DNA of 64,000 bases from Arctopsyche grandis (GCF_051622035.1 NC_135360.1:26239206-26303205), one strand, 5' to 3'; shown: positions 12,018 to 23,043, numbered from the stretch's first letter. Program-made: numbers and translations. Notes: generated by a model not told the origin, from the letters alone.

Positions 12018-12506
12018 TTATTTATTTATTTATATATATTTTAGCTATCAAGCTAATTTAAAAATACATCTTAATTATTATACTTAACTCTAAAATTTAT
12101 AATTAACTTATATGTACTGTCCCTCACAGAGGTGTCTCTTCGCACCTCGCAGGAATGCATCCATATTTTTAGCAGACCTGACGCACTCAGGGAGGGCATT
12201 ATACATGAGCACACCCCTGTGAAAAACACCCCCAGCCGTCTTATTCTTTCTTACTCTACTTACAACTAGTTTGTCCTTATTTCTAGTATAAAAAATATGT
12301 TTATCTCTATTCCTTATTATATAATCATCAAAATACTTAGGTAATAACTTATGATCTAACTTATAAACAAAAGACAATGTACTAATATTTAGACTAATTC
12401 TAATACTCATCCATCCTAATTCATCTAACATACTTCCAATACTCTTAAATGGCAGTAATACTTTTATGGCAGATGCGGGGGCGCACAGTGCACCAGGTGT
12501 CACCAT
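12018..12506 (-). pseudogene. 5'-truncated LINE, C-terminal part of ORF2 and 3' tail
   Basis: The minus-strand ORF (12,108-12,506) ends with the C-terminal region typical of CR1/Jockey-group reverse transcriptases: MLDELGWMSIRISLN, LPKYFDDYI, then VFHRGVLMYNALPECVR and FLRGAKRHL. It is open to its own stop. The 3' UTR contains a small stem (TAGCT/AGCTA) and ends in TATATA plus (AAAT)n at 12,018-12,036. The 5' break is at or slightly above 12,506. It lies about 230 bp upstream of the CanB start codon, in the same orientation. Confidence 0.8.
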
Positions 12507-12539
12507 TCAAGGGGTGATACTGTAGGAATGGGTCTACCC

Positions 12540-13470
12540 CACGGAATCGAATTAGAAATGCACGAAAAACCAAATATCGGAAGGAAAAGATCGAAAATCA
12601 AAAGATCTTAAGTCGAAACATCAAAAAAAAAGGGTGCACGGTAAACGGTACATACTCACTTAATTTGCGCGAGCAGGATACAACAGGAACAAGAGGAACA
12701 GACTTTTCCTCCCGTATTAATGTGCGCGCGCAGAATCTATGCCAATAGGGCTAGAAGACTGCCGTCTTTTTCCATCTTTTGAACGTCGGTGCCACTTCAA
12801 CCTATTTGCTGAGAATTCTCTTATTCTTGTATATATTTTTTCAAATTGTAAACAATAAAACAAAATTATATGATTAAAACCAATAAAATTTATAAATTTT
12901 TCTCTGTCACCATTTATAGGTTTTTAAGGAAAATTCACCATCAGTTACTTTAAACAGATTGTGCACTGCTTGCTAGTCGTCCAGATTAAACTATCAATGC
13001 ACTTCGATATATATGTAGGTACATATACCGATACGTAAAAAAGGTATAAATTATTAATTTGGAAATTTATTTTGCTGTAAGTAAATAATACGAATATATG
13101 AGGGGGGGGGGGGGGAGGGGCGTCTTAAAATATTTTGCAGGGAGGCATCAAGAATTCACGCTACGCCACTGGGGATATAGCACAACTTGTACCATACGAA
13201 ACTAGGTCGATGATATCACCTATTTCCCTCATCGAACTTAATCTGTACAAACGACATCATCGCGTCCTGTTCTTGTACACGAAAGTTAGTCGTGATTGAA
13301 ATACTTCGTCCAGCTTACCCATAGAGGCAATTCGACTTGCTCCAGATACGCAATCACGAGTACACGGGAAATCCCAAAGAGCTAGGCAACTACGCATCAA
13401 ACATAGAACACAAAGGAAGACCTCGACCCCGCTGAAATCTTCCAGAACGATATCTCACCAGCCCAGCTAC
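12540..13470. other. Intergenic, repeat fragments only
   Basis: It holds a stretch of GATCGAAAATC/AAAGATC-type repeated words at 12,580-12,640 and a G run with a hAT-like end (CGCTACGCCACTG) at 13,102-13,172. No gene is seen. Confidence 0.5.
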
Positions 13471-14683
13471 ACGCCCCCAGAGCCTTTGCCTTTTTAGGCT
13501 TTGCCCTCGGCACCCCCCAGAACCTTTGCCCTGTGGGGATTCGCCCTCGACGCCCATCAGAGCCTTTTCCCTGTAGGGCTTCGCCCTCGGCGCCACCAGA
13601 GCCTTTGCCATTTTAGACTTCGCCCTTGGCCCCCCTGAACCTTTGTTCTGTAAGGCTTCGCCCTCGACGCCCCCAAAGCCTTTGCCCTGTAGGGCTTCAC
13701 CATCGACGCCACCTGAACCTTTGCCCTGTAGGGCTTCGCCCTCGACGCCCCCTGAGTCTTTGCCCTGTAGGGCTTCGCCCCCTGAGCCTTTGCCCTGTAG
13801 GGCTTCACCATCAGCGCCACCTGAGCCTTTGCCCTGTAGGGCTTCGCCCTTGGCGCCACCTGAGCCTTTGCCCTGTAGGGCTTCGCCCTCGGCGCCCTCC
13901 TGAGCCTTTGCCCTGTAGGGCTTCGCCCTTGGCGCCACCTGAGCCTTTGCCCTGTAGGGCTTCGCCCTCGGCGCCCTCCTGAGCCTTTGCCCTGTAGGGC
14001 TTCACCATCGGCGCCACCTGAGCCTTTGTTCTGTAGGGCTTCGCCCTCGACATCCCCAAAGCCTTTGCCCTTTAGAGCTTCGCCCCCTGAGCCTTTGCCC
14101 TGTAGGGATTCCCCCCTTGAGCCTTTGCCCTGTAGGGCTTCGCCCCCTGAGCCTTTGCCCTGTAGGGCTTCACCATCAGCGCCACCTGAGCCTTTGCCCT
14201 GTAGGGCTTCGCCCTTGGCGCCCCCTGAGCCTTTGCCCTGTAGGGCTTCGCCCTTGGCGCCCCCTGAGCCTTTGCCCTGTAGGGCTTCGCCCTCAGCGCC
14301 CCCCCAAAGCCTTTGCCTTGTAGGGCTTCGCCCTCGGCGCCACCAGAGCCTTTGCCTTTTTAGGCTTCGCCCTTAGCCCCCCTGAACCTCTGTTCTGTAG
14401 GGCTTCGCCCTCGGGGCCCCCCAAAGACTTTGCCCTGTAGGGCTTTGTCCTCGGCGCCCTCCTGAGCCTTTGCCCTGTAGGGCTTCGCCATCGACACTCC
14501 CTGAGCCTTTGCCCTGTAGGGCTTTGCCCTCAGCGCCCCCTGAGCCTTTGCCCTGTAGGGCTTCACCCACGGCGCCCCCCAGAGCCTTTGCCCTGTAGGG
14601 AATCGCCCTCGGCGCCCCTAGAGCCTTCGCTCTCGACACCCCCTAAGCCTTTGCCTTGTAGGGCTTCGACCTCGGCGCCCCCA
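13471..14683. repeat. GC-rich minisatellite, about 32 units
   Basis: Roughly 32 tandem units, most 39 bp, some 27-30 or 40 bp, built on GCCTTTGCCCTGTAGGGC followed by TTCGCCCTCGGCGCC-like sequence. Each typical unit includes GCCCT-GT-AGGGC, a 5-bp stem with a 2-base loop. There is higher-order structure: a block of about 100 bp at 13,757-13,858 recurs nearly unchanged at 14,121-14,222. Because units rarely contain stops, long ORFs run in several frames on both strands (minus: GEALQGKGSGGA-type repeats). Unit length changes shift the frame, which argues against selection for a protein. It lies between CanB and a Jockey element. Confidence 0.92.
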
Positions 14684-14945
14684 TAATTTTATTAATGTAA
14701 ATATTTCAAAACACGAAAAACGAACGCAAAACTAACACAAAATAAAAGTTAAATTCTACCGACCAAAATGCAATGCAAAACTGAAACGAAATGTAATTTT
14801 TTTTTTTTTTTTTTTTTGGTGCCATCTTATCGATTCCCGATAAATCATCACCAGCGATATCGTTGCTCTTCAGATCATGTACGGGCACTACGGAATCATC
14901 ACTCCGTCCCCAATTTTGTGAATTGGGCTTCTGAATCTCTCACAT

Positions 14946-17606
14946 TCAGAACACCAATTCGTGAGGCTTTTTTCGCTTTAAACGCCTCTGCTGGTGAGTT
15001 GTGTCCAATAGCTGCAACGCTTCTATGTTAGGGTGACGGTGCAGTCTCAACTCGTGCCTCCCGGCGCATTCTCGGATGACTTCTTTTACTTTTTTGATTT
15101 TAAGGTCCTTGTGGATCTCTTCATTTGTGACGAAGCGATATGCATCGGTGATAATCCTCAAAAACTGGTTTTGACATCTTTGCATTTTTTCGATATTGGA
15201 TGGCTTACTGCATCCCCACAGTTGTATGCCATATGTCCATATTGGCTTCACGATTGCCTGGTATATCAGTTTTTTGCATTGTAGGTCTAATTTGGAGTGT
15301 CTTCCTATTAGCCAATGCATTTCTCTTTGTTTAATTCGAATCTGTTCTATTTTTTTTTTAATGTGATGCCTCCACGTAAGCCTTGAGTCAAGATGCAGTC
15401 CTAAATATTTAGCTGACAAAGCTTGTGGAACTTGGATTCCGTTTATGAAAGTCTGAGTGCTGACACTATTTCGTCGCAGTGCAAATGTGACCTGCATTGA
15501 TTTTAGCTCGTTGAGTTTCATTTTCCAGTCCTTGGTCCATTTGCTGATCTTGTCCAGTGCACGCTGCAGGCGTTCAAATGCTTCCTCCTGTGACTCGCTC
15601 GATGACATAATGACTGTGTCATCTGCAAATGTTCCAATGAATGTCTCTTCGCTTGTCGGGATGTCAGCAGTGTATATCAGGTACAGTATAGGCCCTATTA
15701 CGCTTCCCTGTGGTACTCCAGCAGAGGCTGTGAAAAAGTTAGAGAATGCCTCCTCATGAGCAACTCTGAATTTGCGTCCGGATAAGTATGATTCCAGTAA
15801 TTTGACATAATTTCCAGGTAATGACTTGCTGATTTTGTGGATAAGTCCTTCGTGCCATACCCTGTCGAAGGCCTGTGAGACATCAAGAAATACAGCTGGA
15901 CAATACTTTTTTTCCTCTAGCGATTGCTCTATTTTTGAAATAACACGGTGCACTTGATCGATGGTAGAATGTTTCGACCTAAATCCAAATTGGAAGTCGG
16001 GAACATCGGTTAAGGGCTTGAGTCTTTTTAATAATAGTTTTTCGAATAGCTTAGAGATCGCAGGCAACAAGGATATTGGTCTGTATGATGTTACTTGTTC
16101 GGGTGACTTTTCAGGTTTCTTCAACATTATGATTTGAGCAGTTTTGAAGCACTCTGGCACATGCTTGAGCCGGAAACATGCATTGTATAAGTATGTTAGC
16201 ATGATAATAGCCTTTTTCGAAAGTTCCTTGAATAGTCCCGGTGAGATTTCGTCAATTCCAGGTGCCTTTTTAGGATTTATATTGTCATCTATTTCTTTAG
16301 CTACTTCCATAGGGGTGACCGTTTTGATTAGTTGCTGTGGTTGATACATTGGTGTATAATCAGCATCAGATTGAATATTGTGTGGTTGGAATACTGTCTC
16401 TAAGTGTTGTGCAAACAGCTCAGCTTTTTCTTTGTTGCTTCTTATCCACTCTCCTTGCGCATTTTTCAGAGGTGGTATTTGTAGAATTGGTCGTTTGAAT
16501 TTCCTAGTTGCTTTCCATAGTGAGTGATTTTTATCAGCTGCAGGGCCCAAACCTTCCAAATATTTTTCAAAACAATTTTGTTTATGCTCTTTAATAAGTC
16601 GGTTAACTTTGTTACTTATGTGGTTAAATTCTCTTTTGTCTGCAATATTTCTGGTTCTATGCCATATTCGTCTTGTTCTACGTCTTTCTTTAATCAATTG
16701 TCTAATTTCCATGGGGTAATTAATGATTTGGTCTGGTTTTTCTTTTGGTACAGGTGTAGCTTCTTTCGCAGCCTCTCGTACAGAGTCAATAAAATTTTGA
16801 GTGTGTAGTTCGAGATCTTCTATAGTTTTAAGTTTCACTATTAAATTTATTGATTGGTCTAGTTTTTTCCTGAACATATCCCAGTTAGTGCGTTTATTTG
16901 TCAGGTTCTGTCTCCTTATTCTTTTAATTACCAGTGTGCTCAGTGTCATTAGCACTGGTGTGTGATCAGAAGTAAGGTCCTCTATTCCTTCGACCTCAAT
17001 GTGGTTTGGGGCTATTCCTTTGGATATAAAAAAGTCAATTAAATCTGGTACCTTTTTACTGTCGGTCGGCCAGAAGGTTGGTTTTTGTGAGGAATGATAC
17101 TCGCACGAGGAGCTCTGAATCGCGTATAGAAGGTTGTTTCCTTTACCAGGAGTTATAAGTCGTGATCCCCAAGCTGTATGTTTAACGTTGTAGTCTCCTC
17201 CAATAATAAATCTTGGCCCAAGGGAATTAAAGATGTTTATAAATTGGTATTTTGTGATGGTATGCTTTGGAGGACAATATGCTGCAGCAATATTTAAGTC
17301 AGCATTGCCATATTTAATTGTGATGATAGTAGCTTGCATGAATGGTTCTCTGATATCTTTTTGTTCGAAGTGCTGAATATTTTTTTTGATTAAAATAGCA
17401 GTACCACCGCGAGCTCGTTCACTAGGATGTGTTGTCCAATAAACCGAGTATCCGTTTATCTTTATGTAACTTCTTTGTGAAAAGTGTGTTTCTGATATTA
17501 GTGCTAGATCGACGTTGTTTGTCTTTAGAAACACTTCAAGTTCATGGACTCTCTGATTGAGTCCGTTTGCATTCCATGTTAATATGCGTAGGGAATTATC
17601 TGTCAT
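14946..17606 (-). CDS. Jockey-type ORF2: endonuclease-reverse transcriptase
   Basis: 886 residues from ATG 17,606 (MTDNSLRILTWNANGL). It nicks target DNA and reverse-transcribes the element RNA in place. The N-terminal 230 residues form an APE-like endonuclease with LTWNANGL (Asn), ISETHF (Glu), GGDYNVKHTAWGS (Asp/Asn), PDLIDFF and TSDHTPVL motifs, all catalytic positions present. The RT domain follows with SYRPISLLP, FGFRSKHST, VFLDVSQAFDRVWH, AGVPQGSVIGPILY and the catalytic FADD at residues 660-663, then KYLGLHLD. The C-terminus carries a Cys/His-poor basic tail. An open frame continues upstream to 17,645 but starts with TTG; the ATG at 17,606 overlaps the ORF1 stop in ATGACAGATAA, suggesting translation by termination-reinitiation. 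Looks functional. Confidence 0.95.
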   Translation of the reverse strand: MTDNSLRILTWNANGLNQRVHELEVFLKTNNVDLALISETHFSQRSYIKINGYSVYWTTHPSERARGGTAILIKKNIQHFEQKDIREPFMQATIITIKYGNADLNIAAAYCPPKHTITKYQFINIFNSLGPRFIIGGDYNVKHTAWGSRLITPGKGNNLLYAIQSSSCEYHSSQKPTFWPTDSKKVPDLIDFFISKGIAPNHIEVEGIEDLTSDHTPVLMTLSTLVIKRIRRQNLTNKRTNWDMFRKKLDQSINLIVKLKTIEDLELHTQNFIDSVREAAKEATPVPKEKPDQIINYPMEIRQLIKERRRTRRIWHRTRNIADKREFNHISNKVNRLIKEHKQNCFEKYLEGLGPAADKNHSLWKATRKFKRPILQIPPLKNAQGEWIRSNKEKAELFAQHLETVFQPHNIQSDADYTPMYQPQQLIKTVTPMEVAKEIDDNINPKKAPGIDEISPGLFKELSKKAIIMLTYLYNACFRLKHVPECFKTAQIIMLKKPEKSPEQVTSYRPISLLPAISKLFEKLLLKRLKPLTDVPDFQFGFRSKHSTIDQVHRVISKIEQSLEEKKYCPAVFLDVSQAFDRVWHEGLIHKISKSLPGNYVKLLESYLSGRKFRVAHEEAFSNFFTASAGVPQGSVIGPILYLIYTADIPTSEETFIGTFADDTVIMSSSESQEEAFERLQRALDKISKWTKDWKMKLNELKSMQVTFALRRNSVSTQTFINGIQVPQALSAKYLGLHLDSRLTWRHHIKKKIEQIRIKQREMHWLIGRHSKLDLQCKKLIYQAIVKPIWTYGIQLWGCSKPSNIEKMQRCQNQFLRIITDAYRFVTNEEIHKDLKIKKVKEVIRECAGRHELRLHRHPNIEALQLLDTTHQQRRLKRKKPHELVF

Positions 17607-18987
17607 TTTTATTATGTTTACTTGGTGATTTGCACTGATTTTCAATTTTTTCCACTCTGGTTATGAGCCAGTTGAGTTGGTGTTTTATTTCAGTTTGAAA
17701 GTCACATAGCAACTGCATCATGCCACCGATGGTAGGTTCAGTTGATTTATTTTCCTGCCCGATATCTTGTTTGCTTTTGTCTGCTTGGGACTTAGCTGCT
17801 TCACTATATGTTTTGTCCACAGTTGTTTGTTTATCAACAACTTCAATTTGATTTTGTTGTACGCGTTGTGTTACTGTTACCTTTTTGGGTTGTGATGCTT
17901 TAATCTTTTTTTTATAGACCTCACACCCCCTGTAGCTAGCTGGATGTCCTTGCTGGCCACACAGGGCACAAGTTGGGGGAACATTTTTCTGCTTGTTGCA
18001 TTTTGTTGTGTGATGGTCTGCGGCACATTTGACGCATTTAGGTTGTCGATTGCAAAAATTTTTTGTATGCCCAAGTTGTTGACAGTTTGTACACTGAGGG
18101 ATGTCTTTTACTTTCATTGGTGGTTCAATTGTTACTCTGCAATGTAGAAGTTCTTTAATACCATATACTTCTTTGCAGTTTTCTTTTGGCACCAGGTCTA
18201 CAAAAAATAGTGGGAAATGTTTTATTTGTCTTTCACCATCGGTTGTAAATTTCTTCATAATATTTGCCACATTGGCCACTTCATATCCTTTATCTTTGAA
18301 AGAATCTTTTATTTCATTAACGTCTGTTGATGGCGGTAAACCTCTAACAACCACTCTATAGCACCTTTCATTCTTGAGTTGATAGGTGTGGTACTCTAGA
18401 TTGTGAAGGGGGTTTTCGTTGTCTTTACATTCACGTTGTTTTAAATCATTTAGTGTTTTTTTGATTTTGCGATAATCTTCTTCGGTTTGTGTAGTGATTT
18501 TGATACTATTATTTGAAATTAATTTAAATTGACATTGAATGGGTGGTGTTTCTGTTGTTGATAATAGATGAGCTCTAAACTTATTGAAGTCAATAACATT
18601 GCTCACATAAATAGGCGGTGGAAGTGGTTGTTTGTTAGGTTTATTGGTTTGCTGTTTTTGTGTTTCTTTCAGGTTATTTTGCGGGGAAGATAATACTTTA
18701 TCTATTTTTCTTTTTTTACTTCTTTTCTCTGCATTTTGGCTAAGTTCATTTTCAAGTTCTTCTTCATCCGTGTGGTAGTCTTTATTAATATTGTCAAGAC
18801 TTTTGCTCCTATTTAGAATAGATGTAGAAGGCCTGGATTTTTTTTCCATTATTTCAATTCTTTTCTTTAAATCGGTTATAGTTATCTCATATTGTTTGCA
18901 TCTGATTTCATATTGTTGGCATAGATGTGTAAGTTGATCATACGGATCGTACTGCTGCGCCAGTGGCACTGGATTATCTGTGTTCAT
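17596..18987 (-). CDS. Jockey-type ORF1: gag-like RNA-binding protein
   Basis: 463 residues from ATG 18,987 (MNTDNPVPLAQQYD). It packages element RNA and is thought to direct the particle to the nucleus or chromosome. A short N-terminal coiled-coil-like stretch (residues about 15-50) is followed by a Lys/Asn-rich linker. The central region around YRVVVRGLPPSTDVNEIKD is the domain that usually precedes zinc knuckles in Jockey gags (PRE_C2HC type). Three knuckles follow: CTNCQQLGHTKNFC, CVKCAADHHTTKC and CALCGQQGHPASYRGC. The C-terminal 80 residues are Gln/Lys-rich. It ends 11 bases into ORF2. No disruption. Confidence 0.94.
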   Translation of the reverse strand: MNTDNPVPLAQQYDPYDQLTHLCQQYEIRCKQYEITITDLKKRIEIMEKKSRPSTSILNRSKSLDNINKDYHTDEEELENELSQNAEKRSKKRKIDKVLSSPQNNLKETQKQQTNKPNKQPLPPPIYVSNVIDFNKFRAHLLSTTETPPIQCQFKLISNNSIKITTQTEEDYRKIKKTLNDLKQRECKDNENPLHNLEYHTYQLKNERCYRVVVRGLPPSTDVNEIKDSFKDKGYEVANVANIMKKFTTDGERQIKHFPLFFVDLVPKENCKEVYGIKELLHCRVTIEPPMKVKDIPQCTNCQQLGHTKNFCNRQPKCVKCAADHHTTKCNKQKNVPPTCALCGQQGHPASYRGCEVYKKKIKASQPKKVTVTQRVQQNQIEVVDKQTTVDKTYSEAAKSQADKSKQDIGQENKSTEPTIGGMMQLLCDFQTEIKHQLNWLITRVEKIENQCKSPSKHNKNDR

Positions 18988-19040
18988 TTTTCAGAACGGG
19001 TGCAAAACTGCGCCGCGCCGGTAACAGCGCGGCAACAGTT

Positions 19041-20736
19041 TGATTTTGTTGTTGTATATTCACTTATTATATTATATTATTGCAACTTTAAATTTTATTA
19101 TAATAATTATTATATATTTATAAAATTTATAAATGTTATATCGAACGCGATAAGGCGATAACGCACATCGACCGATTGCAACCGTGTACGGCGACGAACT
19201 ATTGCATGTCTATTTTACGTACATACATACATACATAATAAGTCTCATGCTAGATCGATTCGACTACAATTAATGCAATAACTTGTGTATGTTTAATTCT
19301 GTTAAAAATATATATTTTTTAAATATTCTATTTTCATTAAAATGTTAAATTTAAATAATTAGTATACATACATAAATTTTCGCTAAATCAAATTTCAAAT
19401 TTCATTATTTATTATGCAAAATGTATACATTGATTATAATCCTCCAAATCCTTAATTAAAACTTAAACAATTCTGATGAAGATAAAATGATTGAGTAATT
19501 TATGTACATAAAAAAAGAATAAATAAAAAATTTAAACAAATAAAAATGCTTACGGATAAGTATATGTAGTCCTCTCGAAATCTCGTAAACCTTTTCTAAC
19601 ACAAAAAAAAAAGAATATTTAAATATATATATCCAAACTTATTACATATTTTTTTTATATATTCAAAAATAAAACACACCTAAATTGACATGATATCTTA
19701 ACGCCATAAGTTCAAGCTCCATATTCATCTTCATTTCTTTGCACAATATTTAGAACTCACAAACATTCATTACAAAACACTTTTTCATTATAATTTAAAT
19801 TTAAATTAAAATACAGGAAAAAAATATATCGAAAACAAATGAATTTATAGACACAAGTAAAATAAAATTCCAAACCATTTAACGAGAATATTAATACGTA
19901 AATAAGCGAAGACCGAAACCGTGTCCGATATCTTTCGAGAAAAAACGGAAACTAACACCGCAAAAATTCTACTGACGACAATAATATCGTATCAAAGGAA
20001 ACAATATTTCGCAAATCTTAAACGAATGGTACAATATGTACCTGCAGTTGTGAACGCTCGCGTTTCGAATAAAATCAATCGTCGAATTATCACTGTACTG
20101 CAATCAGAATTGCATTTAATTATCCCAAAATACAGTCGAATGCTCGATTCGACTAATGTGTATTATTTTGTCGAGTTATTTCCCGTTTTTTATTCCGATT
20201 TCAAACGTTGAAATTCGCGTAAATTTCTGATCACGGGCAACCCTCGAGCGTAAGTTGTGAATTAAATTTAAATAAAATAAATGAGTGATCGACAATTGAA
20301 ACAAGTGAAGTGGAGTGTTTTTGTGTTAAATTTTAGCTGAAGCATATTCCATATTACTGCGAATCAAACTGTTATAGAGCAATATTAGAGTATGCGGATT
20401 CTTTAAGGGCTTCGCAACTCGGCAGATAAATCCTTATATGAATTATTACGTATATTTAAAATTATTAATTATTTATTATGAATTGTCAATCGTGGAAATT
20501 GTACTAGTCTGTCTATTATAAATGCGTTTTCTTCTCACCTTCTTTTAATATTGATGATTGGAAAACCAATTTTAATATACATATGTACATTATTTATGCA
20601 CAATAAATAAGGCAAATATAAAAACAATCTGTATATCTTTTTTGATTCCCTTTTATTTTATTCCGTTTTATTACTTTATTTTATCATACATTTTATTGTA
20701 AATATGTACAATGGTTGCTATACAATATAGTGGTGG
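19041..20736. other. AT-rich intergenic stretch, nothing recognised
   Basis: No conserved coding segment, terminal repeats or RNA gene. A 96-codon ORF at 19,921-20,211 has no family resemblance and opens with a non-ATG codon. Confidence 0.5.
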
Positions 20737-20818
20737 CACGACAAATCAGCGCAAACCAACTTAGCGCCGATCTTTCGGCGCAGACAACTCAGCGCAACAA
20801 CAATTCAGCGCATGGACT
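20737..20818. repeat. Fragment of AGCGC-motif fold-back family
   Basis: Words of the form CAGCGCAAACCAACTTAGCG recur about every 16 bp. The segment AGCGCAAACCAACTTAGCG resembles TCGCGCAAACCAAAATAGCG in the inverse of the right arm of the element at 62,073-62,536. Only one arm is present. Confidence 0.5.
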
Positions 20819-21091
20819 ATTTATGTTTCTCAACTAAGGCCGCAACAATTTATTTTTTAGCAGGGTTTCTAAACCGGGCAGAGTTTTTTTTTCCAAATAG
20901 TTTATTAGCTATCCAAACTTTTACGTATGCAGGGTTTCTAAACTAAGGTTCGCAAATCGTCATTATGAACTTTGCTTTTGATAAAAAATGGGAGAATCTT
21001 TGGTTTTAGATTTTTTCGAAGTAAACAAAGGCGTTAGGACATTCATTGAAAATAACAATGAATAGGAATTTGTACAAGGACACATTCCATA

Positions 21092-21297
21092 TAGTCGTAC
21101 CCGAATATAATAACTAGACACCGGACCCACAGCGCGCCGTCTATTGTTCAATTGTTGTAAATGCTTTGTTAAAGGTTCGCCGAACCTTTTTTTTTGCACT
21201 CTAGCTTTGTAAATAGAGCCAAACAGCCCCGATTCCTGGAAAAAGGACGGTCTGTATCCGTAGTCTAATAATAACTTATTATATTCGGGTACGACTA
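21092..21297. repeat. Short MITE with perfect 22-bp terminal inverted repeats
   Basis: 21,092-21,113 (starting TAGTCGTACCCGAATA) is repeated exactly and inverted at 21,276-21,297. The whole is 206 bp with no ORF. The flanks (CCATA and CCTAG) give no clear target duplication, so the family is undetermined. Confidence 0.6.
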
Positions 21298-22119
21298 CCT
21301 AGGATTACTATTTGGTGTACCGACATAAGGGCGGCTTCCCAATATTTTTATGCAATGGAACACTTTACAAACTCGGAAATTTTAACGGAACATTTAGCTT
21401 ATTTTTAAAGTTGGGTAAATATAAAATAAAATATATTATTAAAACACTTATTATCTATTTTATAAATATTTTTAAATATAGTAAACAAAGCTCTTAACGA
21501 CTTTGTTGATTTTTATTCCTTGAATCGCAAATCTTCTTGATATCAGGCACGATAAAGGTAAGTTCAATTCTTATATGTGAGGTAGCGTCGACTTTGTCCT
21601 GCACCTAGACCGTTGCAGCATAATAAGAAAATTATTCTGCGCATAAATAGGATGTAGAAAACGGAAGTACGACATAAATAGCTTGTTTTACCATATTGGG
21701 GTTTTCTTCTGACAAACTTGCTCAAAAACATTTAATGTCTTTAAAATTCATCTACTTTAAGATTTAAGTCATTCATCTAAGGCAGGAAAACAATCAAAAT
21801 TATTAGATTCAACTAATGAAATCCAAAATTGAATTGTATCTCTTGTATTAAAAATTGTATTACCTTCACCGTATATTGTAATACTTTTTCCACAATTTTT
21901 ATTTCCGTGTTTAATTTCTAGGCGCGTATTTTTGAACAATAAATAATATATATTGTGTAAAACGTCAATATCTTTATTATTCATGAGTATTTTTGATTTT
22001 TTTTTCGCGTTCTATTCATTAGGGTATCTTTGTGGAATACAATAAAATACGCTAGATACTATTACTATTTAACAAATAGTTGAAAAAACAAGAATTTTTT
22101 GGTTGAGGCGTACCCCCTA

Positions 22120-22279
22120 TGGAGGATGAACGAATGAGACGACTGGCATGTTAATGCACGTGTTTATTATATGACAGCTAAAGGCAGAGTGAGTAGTGGC
22201 TCTCCGAACCCAGCCGAGTTGGTTCCCACTCGCAGGAAGGCAACCAAACTCGACCATGTCGTATAAGCGAGCCGCCACA
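22120..22279 (-). repeat. 3' LTR of the TRIM-like element
   Basis: 160-bp LTR directly preceded (minus strand) by the polypurine tract at 22,280-22,292. Confidence 0.82.
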
Positions 22280-23043
22280 TCACTCCCCCCCCAGCATCAG
22301 CGATACCAAAATTACAAAGAAACAAATTTTACAAAAGAAAAAAATTATTGTTACACAAAGAGAAAAAAAATTATTGAGTGGGGAGAAAAAAAGTGTTGAC
22401 GTGGGTCATCCGCTGTGTAGGTGTACCGCCCTGAATGGTCGGTACATTCGAGGGCTGTGACGTCGCGAGCAGGACGGTGGCTGGTCCGATGGTCGCGCCG
22501 ATGCGATGCTGCGCCGGCGCCGCTCTTCCGAGGCTGATGTCGGTTGGTGGGGCGGCGGGGGCGGCAGGGGCATCGATGTGGTTGATGATACTCCGAGCTG
22601 GACCGTGAGTCGTTGTGGCTCGTGGAGGTGTTGTAGCGCTACCGCCCGTCTCGGCGTGACGACGCTCGTGGGGACGGACGGGGCCTTGATGATGATGATG
22701 ATGATGGTGCTGAGGTGGTGTGTGATGAATCTTGTGGTGCTGGATGGCCGTTCTATGTGTACTGGATCGCGCATGACTCCACATCCAGCTGTCAAGATCG
22801 TCGTCTCATTCGCTCCCTCATTTTTTTAAGCACCTGTCATCGACGTTGTGGCTGGACTCCAGTCGGTAGGTAGATAGGTAGCCGTGTCTGCTCGTTTATT
22901 GTCACCCGCGGGCCGCGACGTGCTATGTCGATGGCGATGGCGGCGCGGCGGGTAGCTTTCCCGCCTGGCTTGGCGAGGCAGGGATGAGCGGCATGTTGAA
23001 ATTGATCGAGGCTGCGTGGCTCGATGTCGGGGGTCACCAGTTA

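Larger units (their letters stand above)
14797..19040 (-). mobile_element. Jockey-type non-LTR retrotransposon, both ORFs intact
   Basis: Complete coding part of a LINE: ORF1 (gag-like, zinc knuckles) and ORF2 (endonuclease plus reverse transcriptase) in that order on the minus strand, a 3' UTR of about 128 bp and a 21-base poly(A) (T run 14,797-14,817 on the plus strand). The 5' end is not certain. A GC-rich inverted repeat at about 19,006-19,035 probably belongs to the 5' UTR, so I place the border near 19,040. No RNase H domain is seen after the RT. The absence of any stop or frameshift in about 4 kb indicates a recent insertion. Confidence 0.93.

Noticed and set aside
13390..14640. Several ORFs of 60-180 codons on both strands over the minisatellite
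   Set aside because: Units lack stops in most frames and vary in length, shifting frames; no start context, introns or family resemblance.
13471..14683. CRISPR-like array
   Set aside because: Units are contiguous with no unique spacers, and the genome is eukaryotic.
17607..17645. Extended N-terminus of Jockey ORF2
   Set aside because: The extension begins with TTG; the ATG at 17,606 matches the usual start just before the endonuclease domain.
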